Origin: Phaeosaccion multiseriatum
Lineage: Eukaryota; Ochrophyta, other classes
Assembly (NCBI GenBank): GCA_965112735.1
Contig: OZ218953.1
Span: 620,001 to 684,000 of the forward strand
Reading direction: 5' to 3'
DNA: 64,000 nucleotides
A program made the position numbers and the translations under genes. The notes under the pieces were generated by a model. The model did no database searches. It saw only the letters and a list, made by a program, of their open reading frames with translations, and had not been told where the DNA came from. Shown here one piece after another: positions 34,773-46,179 of this stretch. Numbering within the stretch: the first letter of the stretch is position 1; each line of letters starts with the position of its first letter.

Positions 34773-37700
34773 TCAGACCACGCGGGCGCTGCTTCGCGCT
34801 CCCAGTGTCAGCTCGTACCCCTTCGCTCCCATCTTGCTCACATCCAGTGTCGCGCCCTCACCCAGCACGAAGCCGGGAAGGGTCAGCGAGCGAGCGTTCA
34901 GCCTCGCCCCCTTGCCGACGCGCACGCTCTCAACATACATTACCCCACCGTGCTCCAGAATGTGGCACTGGGGCATGGCGTGCCTCTCCACCACAACGTC
35001 ATCCTCCAGGGTGAGCAGGTCGGGGTCTGGAACGAAACGGCAGTCAATGTGCACATTCGATCCGGCTCTCAGTCCCAGCAGGCGCAGATACCACGGAAGG
35101 AGGGGTGAGCCCGCGAGCAGCTCGACGACAGTTCCCATGGCGAGAGTCTGGCAGGCTGTGGCAGAGGTCCAGCGAACGTACTCCAAAGACGATCGTGTAA
35201 AGGAGTGCGCCTTCCTCCGGGTGGGCATCACGGCCCACTTCAGTGCAGCAGAAGTCACCGCCACCAGCGCGAGGAACAAGAGCAACCACAGCGGTAGCGT
35301 CACGAGGATGCTCTTGTCACCCAGCTGCAGCACGACTTTACTGATGGCGAGACTCACTAACGCTGCCAACGTGTACAGATGGAGAGCAAGTACACACGGC
35401 TGCAGCACCGGCATGAGCAGCATGGCGAATACCTGCAATGCACTGAGCTTCTCCGTCGACGCGCTGCCGGTTGCAATTTGCAGCAAAGGGCTGCCTCCAA
35501 TCTGCCCCACCGCCGTACTGGCCAGACTCGTTTGCAGCCTGCGGTCGCTCATGCTTCGTCGGGGTTCGTCCACTCTGACGGGTTGCCCGCCAGGAGCATT
35601 CACCCTGGAAATGATATCCACGGGAGGGGGCAGGGAAGACACCCCTCCCTGTCCTCCGAGGCAGGTGGACCGTGCTTGGAGCTCGTCGCTCTCTCGCACA
35701 ACACTCAAAGCTCCAACCTCACAGTCCGCTGGAATGCTCGCGCCGGGCAGCGCCACGCAGAAGGCTCCGAGTAGCGCGTTGTCACCGATTCGCACTGTGC
35801 CCGTTACGTAGCGTTGCCTGCCTTTCGCGTCGACCTTAAACATGCCCGTGATGGGGGCGGACGGAATGCCTAGATGAGACTGCGTCCCGACGGAGAGCAA
35901 CTCCGGCTCGTACGGGTACTCTGCGAAACTCGTCACACCCAGGCCAAAGCGAGCCCCCATGCTGGCCAGCCAAGCGTTCTCTGCCTGTGTCGCTACTGTG
36001 AAGGGCATCACCGTGCGAGACGTAAATGCCATCAGGTCGGCCACCAAAGCCCTACGAAGAGCCTCGAATGAGGAGACTGGCGTCGTTCGGGGCTTGCGCG
36101 GTAGCAACATGGCCCACTTGATGAGAGCCACAATGGTGCACATTGCAGCTGTGTACACCACCCACGTCAGTGCTCCAGGCCACAGCGCCCCAAACAAGTA
36201 GTGTTGCTTCAGCACCCGCATCAGGACGAGGTTCACAAGGCCCCGGTTGATGCCCGGGAAGACGGCGAAGAAGGGGATAGACAGCGGGCCCGCCAGATTC
36301 CATGCCATCAACAGAGCGAGTGTCGCTGAAGAGCCTTCTAGACCAGATGCGAAACCCAGTGCTCTCGTTTCGTCTGTGGGGTAGATGCCGCCAACGCTCA
36401 GAAGCTTGAAGAGGGCCCTCGAGGCAATGAAGGTCCCCACTGCCACCACAAGCACCACGAAGTACAGCCTCAGGACAGTCCATAGGATGTCCTCCACCGC
36501 AGATGAAGTACGTGCCGACAGTGACGCTTCATTCACACCCATTCCGCCCTTCGGGCGGCCCCGTACTTCTGCGAGCGCTCCCGCTGCGTGCTCGCTTGGT
36601 AACCTTCCTCCCTGATTCACTACCACCCACGGCTCCACACTGCAGCGGGCATCGACAGAAGCTGTGCCAAAGGAGACGTCTCTGATGCCCACAATGTGCG
36701 TTCTGAAGATCACTCCCTTGTTCACCACAGAGTTGTCGCCGATTACTACCCACTCTGGGTCGTACAGCTCCGTGGTGTCCAAAATCACGTTGCAACCAAT
36801 CGTGGCTCCCAGGGCCCGGTAGTACAACACCAGCAGAGGGGAGCGACGCAGGAGGAAGCTGTGGTTACTGGCAGTCCAGCCCATGAGCCGCTGCATCGTC
36901 CACCAAGCGATGAACTGAGCAGAGCGCCTCTGAATCTTATCCGCTGTACATCCAGCCCTCACTGGTGGCACAAGGAGGCGCTTCGAGAGGATGACAACTG
37001 CCATCTGGAGGAGGAGGTAGGTGAGCCATCCAGCCGGTACTACGACCCCTCCAGCGAATAGCAGCGACCGGTCCTGTGCGTACTTGAACACACATCTGAC
37101 GAAGCCGTACATGGGTAGGAGGATTGCCCAGGACAGGTAGGCGAAAGCACATACCCACAGCAGCGCCAGGAGCCACTGGGGAGTGTCTTGGACTCGATCC
37201 TTGGCCGAACCTTCCGTCGCCGCATGTCCACCCCCAAGGGCGTGACTATCCCCACCACTTTGCTTCTCATTCCCCTTCTCGCCCAATGGAGCCGCCACTC
37301 GGGAGCATAAGTACGAGAAGAAAGCAGAGAAGGACGGATGCGCGAAGACATCCCCTGGTCGGATGGCCGGGTCGAGCTGCAAGGCTTTCGTGAGCTGGGC
37401 ACACATCTCTGCAACTGAAAGAGAATCCAGGGCCTTATCGAGGAGCAGTTCTTCGCTCGAGCGCAGCTCTTCCAAAGTGCGCGGGAAAATCCAGTCGTCC
37501 TCCTCCCCTGCTGCAATGTTGTTGTACACATCCGTGAATGCACGAAACGTCTGCTCTTCCCTCGTCTGTGCGCTGGACTCTCCGGCAGGGGGAGGGGTAG
37601 GTGCAGGGCTCTCGCCATCGTGTGTTGGTGTTGCTATCTTCGGGAGGGGAAACTTTCGCGACGAGGGGAAGCCCCGCCAAGGGGTGTCAACTCGCTCTGC

Positions 37701-40700
37701 TGCACCTTGGGGCCGTACGCCGCCGTAGCTACTCAAGATGACGTGGGCGTTGAAACCGCCAACACCATAGGAATTGACGGCTGCGAGGAGCGTCGAGCTG
37801 TCGGAGCAGTAGGAGGAGAGCGGCGTCCTTCGGGTGGGCAGCGTAATGGGCACGCCCTCCAGTTTCAGGTTGGGGTTGACCTCCTCCAGGTGTAGGTTGA
37901 CTGGAGCTACTTGGTGCTGCATCACTAAGACGGCCTTGATGAGCTGAGCCATCCCCGACGCCCCCTCCATGTGGCCCAGGGTAGTCTTCACTGTGCCCAC
38001 CACCAGCGGGGAGGCCTCAGGCCTGTTGGAGGTGAAAGCCGCTCTGAGAGCGCCTGAGGAAGAAGGGGTGGACATGAATGAGCTTTTCTTGATCTGTCTC
38101 ACCACAGCATCTTTCTTCGAGCTTAGAGGAGAGAAGGAGCTCACGATGATGGCCCAACACAAACACGCGCCTCCTTCTACGTACCCATATCGATGGCATC
38201 GCCCATGACGGTTCCCGTGGCGTGGGCCTCGACGTAGCTCACTTCTCTCCCCTCGTACCCTGCCTGCCGTAGGGCGCTCCTCGCCAATCTCTCTTGGGCG
38301 GCTCCCTTGGGGGCGGACAGAGAACTGCTGACGCCGCTGTGGTTGACCGCCGCTGCCTTGATGACGGCGAGGACGTTGTCTTCATCCTTGACGGCCTCGC
38401 ACAGGAGCTTCAGCACGACGGCCCCGCTGCCCTCGCTGCGCACATATCCATCCCCACGAACGTCAAAAGACCTGCAGCGCCTATGGAAGGGGATGCATGG
38501 TATGGAAGCAGGAGGAGAGGAGTCCGGGGAAGAGTGGAGGCACGTTTGTTAGGTGAGTCAAAAGCTCCGGTCAAGACCTTCGACTCCAGGCAAGCCAGCC
38601 AACACAGAGAGGCTCCTCTTCGTACGACCAGTACTTACTCCTACAACGTCAAATGTCAGCGAAGGCGACTTCATGAAGACAGTGCATTCCAAAAAGCGCG
38701 AGTCGCAAAAGCGCAGTTACTCACCCTTCTTTAGACAGAAGCCCCGCACTGGCCAGGCCGCCAAAGCCTTGGTGGTGGAGCAGCAGGTTAACCCCGCCAA
38801 CCACGGCAGAGCTGCATTGCCTCAGTCTTAGGCTGTTGCAAGCGTTGTTCAGGGCCACAAATGCGGATGAGCATGCTGCATCTACGCTTTCGCACGGCCC
38901 GGCAAGGCCCAGCGCGTGCGAAATACGGCCCGCGAAGCAAGCTCGGCTTGCACCTGCCAGGGTGTAAGCGTTGAGAGACGTACCACTCGCGCTATCACGC
39001 AGCACCGCGGACCAGTCACTCCCTGCCGCGCCCACAAACACGCCGACTCGGTGCCCTTCAAGCCTGTGCCTGCCCTCGTAGCCGGCTCTATACAGAGCCT
39101 CATACGCCACTTCGAGCATGATGCGCTGGTTGGGATCTTGGGCCTCCGCCTCGGCGATGGAGATACCAAAGAATGCGTTGTCGAACGCTTCCACGGTGTC
39201 GATGAAGCCTCCTGATCGCATAAATAGGGGAGAGGAAGAGTGTTCACAGGATTAGTGGGCGTCAAGAAGCACTGCAGACAAGGCGCGGGGATATTGGTTG
39301 AGACGCACACTACAACTACAATTCCGTGTGCAACATGACGCAAACGCACCGCGCACTCCCGCTCCCAAGCCTCGTTCAAGGGGTGCATCGGTGACGCAGT
39401 CCTCCTCATTACACAGCTTCGCCCAGAGCTCTTCCGGGCTGTTGCAGCCACCGGGGAAGCGACAGGCCATCCCAATGACTGCAATGTCGCCGCCACCGTC
39501 GGAGAGGATACCTCCCTCACCAGCGACGGACGGGGGCAGTCCTTCGTCTCCATCTCCCTCTCCAAACACGGTCGCCTCTACGTGAGCTGCCAGGAGAGCA
39601 GGTGTCGGATAGTCGAAGAAGGCCTCAGACCCAAGCTCGAAGTCCTTGTCCCCCTCCGCCTCCGCCCTCTTGCTGCCCAGAAAGTCCTCGAGCATCACCT
39701 CCAGCTCCGCCATCATCACCGAGGTCATGCCCGCCTCCATGAAGCGGTCATCGGCGGTTAGAGCTCGATTGTGTGTCACCTCCGCGGCAAAGCCTATGAT
39801 CTCCTCCAAGATGATGGCCACCCTTGCCTGCCTACCGAGGCTCTCCATAGAATGAATGGCCAGACTGCTGTCTCGTTCTCCTCTTCTTTCCGGGACCTCG
39901 CCTTCGACGGAGCGAGGCCTGTCCTCTGGAGTTGAGCGCGTGCTTGCAAGGTCATCAAGAGGAGGGCCCTGTAGGTGTGTGTGAGGAAACGGGCAAAACA
40001 GGTGGGTGAGACCAACAACAACTTCCTCCGCAGACGTTTCCCCCGCACCAGAGCAGGATCAAGAGGTCTGCGAAGAGCAAGAGAGGGCCAAGGAAGAATG
40101 GCATGGGCAAGAGCCCTCCACTCTCGCGCGTTCGCACCTGTGACCTCCCTTCTTGCCCACTCGCGGTGTCCTCGGTGAGCTCGCGCACCATGTGCAGCTC
40201 GCCAGCGTGAAGCGCCTTCCTTGTCGCCCGCCGTCGGATCTTGCCGCTCGTGGTCTTGGGGATGGTCTTCTGCTTGACGGCCACCACCCTGGCCGCTCGG
40301 AGGCCCAGACAGGACGACAATGCGGCTTGGGCGGCCTCCACCACTGCCTGAGCCTCGCTCTCTCGCTCCTGCCGGATCTCGAACACCACCTCCAGTACGC
40401 CGTCCCCTCCCGTCTCGTCGGAGGAGAAGGCCGCAATGCAGCCCTGCCGGACGGCGCTGGAGGCCTCTTGCACAGCGAACTCCACGTCCTGCGGGTAGTG
40501 GTTGACCCCGTTGAAGATGATAAGGTCCTTGATGCGACCGCAGATGTACAGTAACCCCTCCTCCACAAAGCCCACGTCGCCCGTCCGCAGGTACTTGTGA
40601 CTTGAGACATCACTGTCATCGCTTCCTCCCGTTCCTTTGGGGAGTGCGAGTGTGGCACCAAACGTCTCCTTCGACAGCTCGGGCTTGCCCCAGTACCCGG

Positions 40701-42850
40701 CGGTGATACAGGGAGAGGAGACCCAAATCTCTCCCGTGGCTGCTGCTTCGCTGACCTCGACCATGGTGTCAGGATTGACGATTCGAAAGTGCGCAAAGTC
40801 CGCTCCCGTGCCCGCGTACCCTACGCTGATGAGCTCCGGCCTAGAGGTGGAGCAGCGCACAGAGTCGAGGGAGCAAGCTGCTCCCATTGAAGGTAAGAGC
40901 AGAGCAGAGCGGCGAGGTTCAGCCAGGCAAAGAGAGGTTAGACCATGGTAGTGCAGCAAGCCAAGGCAAGCGAAGGGAACAATCTTCACGCACCTGATGC
41001 CACATGCTCAGCCAAGCCGTAAGCCGACGTGAACCACCTGCGCAGCACAGGAAGAGAGTCAGCGATAGCAAGAATTGCTCTGAGTGAGAAACGAAGCTAA
41101 ACACTTCGCGGTAGCTCTCCCCCTGAGAGCTACAGCAGGTTGTAAAAGCGCAGTAGCTACAACCAACCCACAGCTGAGCGCAGATCACACTGCACAATAG
41201 AATTAGTGGGTCGCTGCTTCACCGCGTCTTCTCACATACCCGTCTGGGAGGCCGTGGGGGCGGAAGGCTTCTTCGAACCTCGCAATGGTCTCTCTCCGAA
41301 TCGGCTCTGCTGAGTTGATGAGTGACAGCACGCTGGACAAGTCCAAAGTGGGCTCATTGCGAGTGCCGCGCACCTTGGCCATGCAGCGGGCGCAGAGAGC
41401 GTAGGCGAAGTCGGGGGCGACGGACCACTCCGCGCGGTACCGAGAGAAGAGCTCCAGCCAGAGCAGGGGCCGCTTAATGAACGTCACGGGGGACATGTAG
41501 TGCATTGTCATGCCCGTCAGGAAGGGGCCCACAAGGCCCACCACCAGGCCCATGTCCTGCGGTGAAGGTGGGAGGGGTGAGGGGAGGCAGTAAGTACGGG
41601 CACAGCCACAGCGCCGAGATTGGGCCTGCTGCATGCTTTTCACTATGACCAGATGCTGCCCGTCCCATGGGAGGGTACGGAGAGAACCCACAGCCAGAGA
41701 CGTTAGCGTGGCATGCAAGTCACACTCATGAGCACTCATCACTCACTCACATGGTATTGAGGCAGCCACGAGCAGCCCGTCAGCGGCAAGGTGACCACTT
41801 GCAGACCGGCGTCTCCTCCTCCGGGAGCCCCCTCCATCTTGAGAGACAGTTCCTCTCCTCGATGAGAATCCTCCTTCGCTCGCCGCAACCACACCAACGC
41901 CGTTCCGTGGCGGATCAGAAGGGACACATTGGCCAAGAGCGCACCGAAGGTCACCATCACGCCTTTGGGGTCGCCGGTGGAACCGCTGGTGTACTGCAGA
42001 AACGCCAGGTCCTCTTCGGCCACGCTCGGCTCGTCAAAGCTCCTCCTCCCTGCGCCTGACGAGGAGGAGAATAAGCTCGGAAGCAGCCCCCCATCCGTAG
42101 CCTTGAAGTCGAGGTCGGCAGGCCACAGCTTGCGCGAGTCAGAGAGTGGATTGGCCCTGTCCACTCTACGCACAGTTGCTATGGTGGAGTCGGTGAGGCA
42201 CAGCAGGGGCTTACAGTCCGCCACGATCTTGCTCATCTTGGGCAGTGACTTGGACAGCGGAGGAGCGGGCGGGTACACCATCACCGCCACCACGCCCGCT
42301 CTCAGGCATCCCAGGAAGGCCGCGAAGAAGTGCATGCCCGGCCCGTAGCACAGCACCACCATGGCTCCCTTGGGCACACCCCACTCCTCCCGCAGCATGT
42401 AGGCAATGTTTCCCGCCTAAGAAGAAGGGCACCAGGGGAAGCAAGCATACCGGCCGGCCGGGCCCCTCAGGTTCTCCTCGTTATTAGATGATAAGCGACA
42501 CATTAATCGCACCCGACTAGTCGAGGAGGGCGGGGAGTGAAAGGAGGAGAGGAGAAAGGCGGGGAGGAGCGAGGGCACCCACGCACCCCCTCTCCTACGG
42601 AATGTTTCCACTCGCTCTCGCACTCCTCCCCTCGAGTGGTGTCGTCTAGGCAGTGTACACTGCCTGACCCACTGGACTGCTTGCGTCGGGCACTCTCCCC
42701 TCCTCTTACCTCATCCCACATGCGCTTGAAGCTGTACTGCTCCACCTCTCTTCCCTTTGCATCGTACCAGAAGGCGAAGGGCTTCTCCCCGCGCTCGGCC
42801 ACAACCTCGTGGGCCCTCCCCAGCAAATCTTGACTGCCGGGTTTCGTCAT
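34773..42850 (-). CDS. Megasynthase B: FAAL-ACP-KS-ACP-Pls-like membrane terminus
   Basis: Exons in transcript order: 42850-42710, 42416-41751, 41556-41240, 41037-40994, 40877-40138, 39968-39350, 39211-38725, 38480-38185, 38053-34773; about 2196 aa. Domains: FAAL 1-615; ACP1 Ser719; KS about 800-1215 (Cys956 in DAACSSAF, His1091, His1131); ACP2 Ser1314 (ALDSL); membrane terminus about 1398-2196 in one intronless exon. The terminus has at least three blocks of hexapeptide-type sequence (WVVIGDNSVVNKG, VRIGDNALLGAF, VRVGKGARLNARSL) separated by paired transmembrane helices, as in Pls. There is no AT and no reductive domain. Its FAAL half matches C, its KS core matches A, and its terminus is identical to D as far as I could compare. 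Exon 5 lacks 12 nt present in the other three (EGRSQ instead of EGRAAAMSQ). The ATG at 42850 overlaps the stop of a short upstream ORF. Confidence 0.9.
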
Positions 42851-42860
42851 CAGCCTTGGA
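40138..42860. repeat. Left arm of B/C palindrome
   Basis: The FAAL exons of B and their introns are mirrored at about 43430-46179 in C. Mirror positions sum to about 86,285-86,300, so the centre is near 43,145. A non-palindromic spacer of roughly 570 bp separates the arms. Confidence 0.85.
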
Positions 42861-43438
42861 AAGTCTGCGGGCTCCTGCTGCTGCTGCTGCTGCTCATGCT
42901 TTGCTGCTGCTGCTGCTGCTGCAGGTCCTATACGTCTGAGAATTTAGTACCCCCAGATCCCCAATCCGCATGTCGGCCCACCGTCAGACCCGGTTCTGTC
43001 CGACGGAACCTTCCCCTTTTTGCCAAGCGGGAGACAAAAAAGAACTTCTTTCTTTTTATGTTTTTCTTTTTGTATACACTCCATCATCCTTTCACTCACC
43101 ACCTAAATTTTGGCGCTTTGCAAATGCGTTCTGGCCTGGTTCTCTCGCTGTGTCCCACAGGGCAGGTTCCGTCGGACAGAATCGAAACTGGCTAGTATCT
43201 AAGTTTCAAAAAAGAGAAGCGGCGCGGTCTGAAATACCCAACCGATCACCCTTGACATATAGTTGTACGATCGTTTAGTACATCCGACGGCGAGGCCTGA
43301 ACATGCAGATACATGTGGACTCGTACACTCGGCTGACGTGTAATAGACCTGCAGCATGAGCAGCAGCAGCAGCAGCAGCAGGAGCCCGCGCGCTTTCCAA
43401 GGCTGATTGTGGACGAGCCCGCAGACTTTCCAAGGCTG
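42851..43438. promoter_or_regulatory. Divergent promoter region between B and C
   Basis: 588 bp between start codons on opposite strands. Contents: CAG tracts next to each gene (42872-42922 and 43350-43382); GACGTATAGGACCTGCAG-type motifs on each side (42921-42940 on minus, 43335-43354 on plus); a CYGACGGYGRGG...ACATGCRGAT element on each side (42964-42988 minus, 43282-43310 plus); and a perfect 18-bp inverted repeat in the middle (42994-43011 and 43164-43181). The centre is AT-richer (43020-43090). Regulatory function is inferred from position and symmetry. Confidence 0.65.
42994..43181. repeat. Perfect 18-bp inverted repeat flanking 152 bp in the B/C promoter
   Basis: TTCTGTCCGACGGAACCT at 42994-43011 is the exact reverse complement of 43164-43181. 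The half-site itself contains the near-palindrome TCCGACGGA. It may be a pair of binding sites for one regulator or the termini of a small non-autonomous element. I see no target-site duplication, so the first is slightly preferred. Confidence 0.85.
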
Positions 43439-46179
43439 ATGAAACCCGGCAGTCAAGATTTGCTGGGGAGGGCCCACGAGGTTGTGGCCGAGCTCGGGGA
43501 GAAGCCCTTCGCCTTCTGGTACGATGCAAAGGGAAGAGAGGTGGAGCAGTACAGCTTCAGGCGCATGTGGGATGAGGTAAGAGGAGGGGAGAGAATGCCC
43601 GCCGCAAGCAGTCGTGGGTCAGTGTACACTGCCTAGACGACACCACTCGAGGGGAGGAGTGCGAGAGCGAGTGGAAACGTTCCATTAGCTAAAAAAGGGG
43701 GTGCCCTCGCTCCTCCTCGTCTTTCTTCTCCTCTCCTCCTTTCACTCCCCGCCCTCCTCGACTAGTCGTGTGCGATTAATATGGCGCTTATCATCTAACG
43801 AGGAGACCCTGAGGGGCCCGGTATGCTTCCCCTGCTCTGGTGCCCGCCTTCTTGACTCCTTGCTTAGGCGGGCAAGATTGCCTACATGCTGCGGGGGGAG
43901 TGGGGTGTGCCCAAGGGAGCCATGGTGGTGCTGTGCTACGGGCCGGGCATGCACTTCTTCGCGGCCTTCCTGGGATGCCTGAGAGCGGGCGTGGTGGCGG
44001 TGATGGTGTACCCGCCCGCTCCTCCGTTGTCCAAGTCACTGCCCAAGATGAGCAAGATCGTGGCGGACTGTAAGCCCCTGCTGTGCCTCACCGACTCCAC
44101 CATAGCAACTGTGCGTAGAGTGGACAGGGCCAATCCACTCTCTGACTCGCGCAAGCTGTGGCCTGCGGACCTCGACTTTAAGGCTACGGATGGGGGGCTG
44201 CTTCCGAGCTTCTTCTCCTCCTCGTCAGGCGCAGGGAGCAGGAGGAGCTTTGTTGCCGAGCCGAGCGTGGCCGAACAGGACCTGGCGTTTCTGCAGTACA
44301 CCAGCGGTTCCACCGGCGAGCCCAAAGGCGTCATGGTGACCTTCGGTGCGCTCATGGCCAATGTGTCCCTCTCGCAACACCTGATCCGCCACGGAACGGG
44401 GTTAGTGAGGGTGCGGCGAGCGAAGGAGGATGCACATCGAGGTGAGGAACTGTCTCTCAAGATGGGGAGGGCTCCCGGAGTAGAACAAGACGCCGGTCTG
44501 CAAATGGTCACCTTGCCGCTGACGGGCTGCTCGTGGCTGCCTCAATACCATGTGAGTGAGTGATGAGTGCTCATGAGTGCGACTTGCATGCCACGCCAAC
44601 GTCTCTGGCTGTGGGTTCTCTCCGTACCCTCCCAATGGGATGGGCAGCATCTGGTCATAGTGAATAGTATACAGCAATCTTGGCGCTGTGTGCCCGTACT
44701 TACTGCCTCCCTCCCTCACTCCTCCCACCTTCACCGCAGGACATGGGCCTGGTGGTGGGCCTTGTGGGCCCCTTCCTGACGGGCATGACAATGCACTACA
44801 TGTCCCCCGTGACGTTCATTAAGCGGCCCCTGCTCTGGCTGGAGCTCGTCTCTCGGTATCGCGTGGAGTGGTCCGTCGCCCCCGACTTCGCCTACGCTCT
44901 CTGCGCCCGCTGCATGGCCAAGGTGCGCGGCACTCGCAAGGAGCCCGCCTTGGACTTGTCCAGCGTGCTGTCACTCATCAACTCAGCAGAGCCGATTCGG
45001 AGAGAGACCATTGCGAGGTTCGAAGAAGCCTTCCGCCCCCACGGCCTCCCAGACGGGTATGTGAGAAGACGCGGTGAAGCAGTGACCCACTAATTCTATT
45101 GTGCAGTGTGATCTGCGCTCAGCTGTGGGTTGGTTGTAGCTACTGCGCTTTTACAACCTGCTGTAGCTCTCAGGGGGAGAGCTATCGCAAGTGTTTAGCT
45201 TCGTTCCTCGCTCAGATGCAATTCTTGCTCTCGTTGATTCTCTTCCTGTGCTGCGCAGGTGGTTCACGTCGGCTTACGGCTTGGCTGAGCATGTGGCATC
45301 AGGTGCGTAAACGTATGGTTCGCCTGAGATGCTTGCTGCCTTTGCTTGCTGCACTACCATGGCCTAACCTCTCTTTTCCTGGCTGAACCTCGCCGCTCTG
45401 CTCTGCTCTTACCTTCAATGGGAGCAGCTTGCTCCCTCGACTCTGTGCGCTGCTCCACCTCTAGGCCGGAGCTCATCAGCGTAGGGTACGCGGGCACGGG
45501 AGCGGACTTTGCGCACTTTCGAATCGTCAACCCTGACACCATGGTCGAGGTCAGCGAAGCAGCAGCCACGGGAGAGATTTGGGTCTCCTCTCCCTGTATC
45601 ACCGCCGGGTACTGGGGCAAGCCCCAGCTGTCGACGGAGACGTTTGGTGCCACACTCACACTCCCCAAAGGAACGGGGGGAAGCGATGACAGTGATGTCT
45701 CAAGTCACAAGTACCTGCGGACGGGCGACGTGGGCTTTGTGGAGGAGGGGTTACTGTACATCTGCGGTCGCATCAAGGACCTCATCATCTTCAACGGGGT
45801 CAACCACTACCCGCAGGACGTGGAGTTCGCTGTGCAAGAGGCCTCCAGTGCCGTTCGGCAGGGCTGCATTGCGGCCTTCTCCTCCGACGAGACGGGAGGG
45901 GACGGCGTGCTGGAGGTGGTGTTCGAGATCCGGCAGGAGCGAGAGAGCGAGGCTCAGGCAGTGGTGGAGGCCGCCCAAGCCGCATTGTCGTCCTGTCTGG
46001 GCCTCCGTGCGGCCAGGATGGTGGCCGTCAAGCAGAAGACCATCCCCAAGACCACGAGCGGCAAGATCCGACGGCGGGCGACAAGGCAGGCGCTTCACGC
46101 TGGCGAGCTGCACATGGTGCGCGAGCTCACCGAGGACACCGCGAGTGGGCAAGAAGGGAGGGCGGCTGCGATGTCACAG
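43430..46179. repeat. Right arm of B/C palindrome
   Basis: Mirror of 40138-42860. Exons 3 and 4 have identical lengths (317 and 44 nt) and even introns such as 45057-45258 match B at 41038-41239 with few changes. Confidence 0.85.

Larger units (their letters stand above)
31360..37221. repeat. Segmental duplication copy 1 (3' halves of A and B with the junction)
   Basis: Near-identical to 48840-54691 in direct orientation, offset about 17,470-17,485 bp. It covers ACP4 to the stop of A, the A/B spacer and the terminal exon of B. The B side shows no differences from D that I could see over more than 2 kb; the A side differs from C at scattered positions. Similarity stops abruptly near 37,222. 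Confidence 0.9.

Noticed and set aside
34663-35811. 382-residue plus-strand frame (and its copy at 52133-53281)
   Set aside because: It is the antisense shadow of the terminal exon of B and D; its residues show no family features, while the minus strand encodes conserved hexapeptide and membrane segments.
43356-43406. ATG 43356 as the start of gene C
   Set aside because: It is out of frame with the FAAL and stops at 43406, so it is listed as an upstream ORF.
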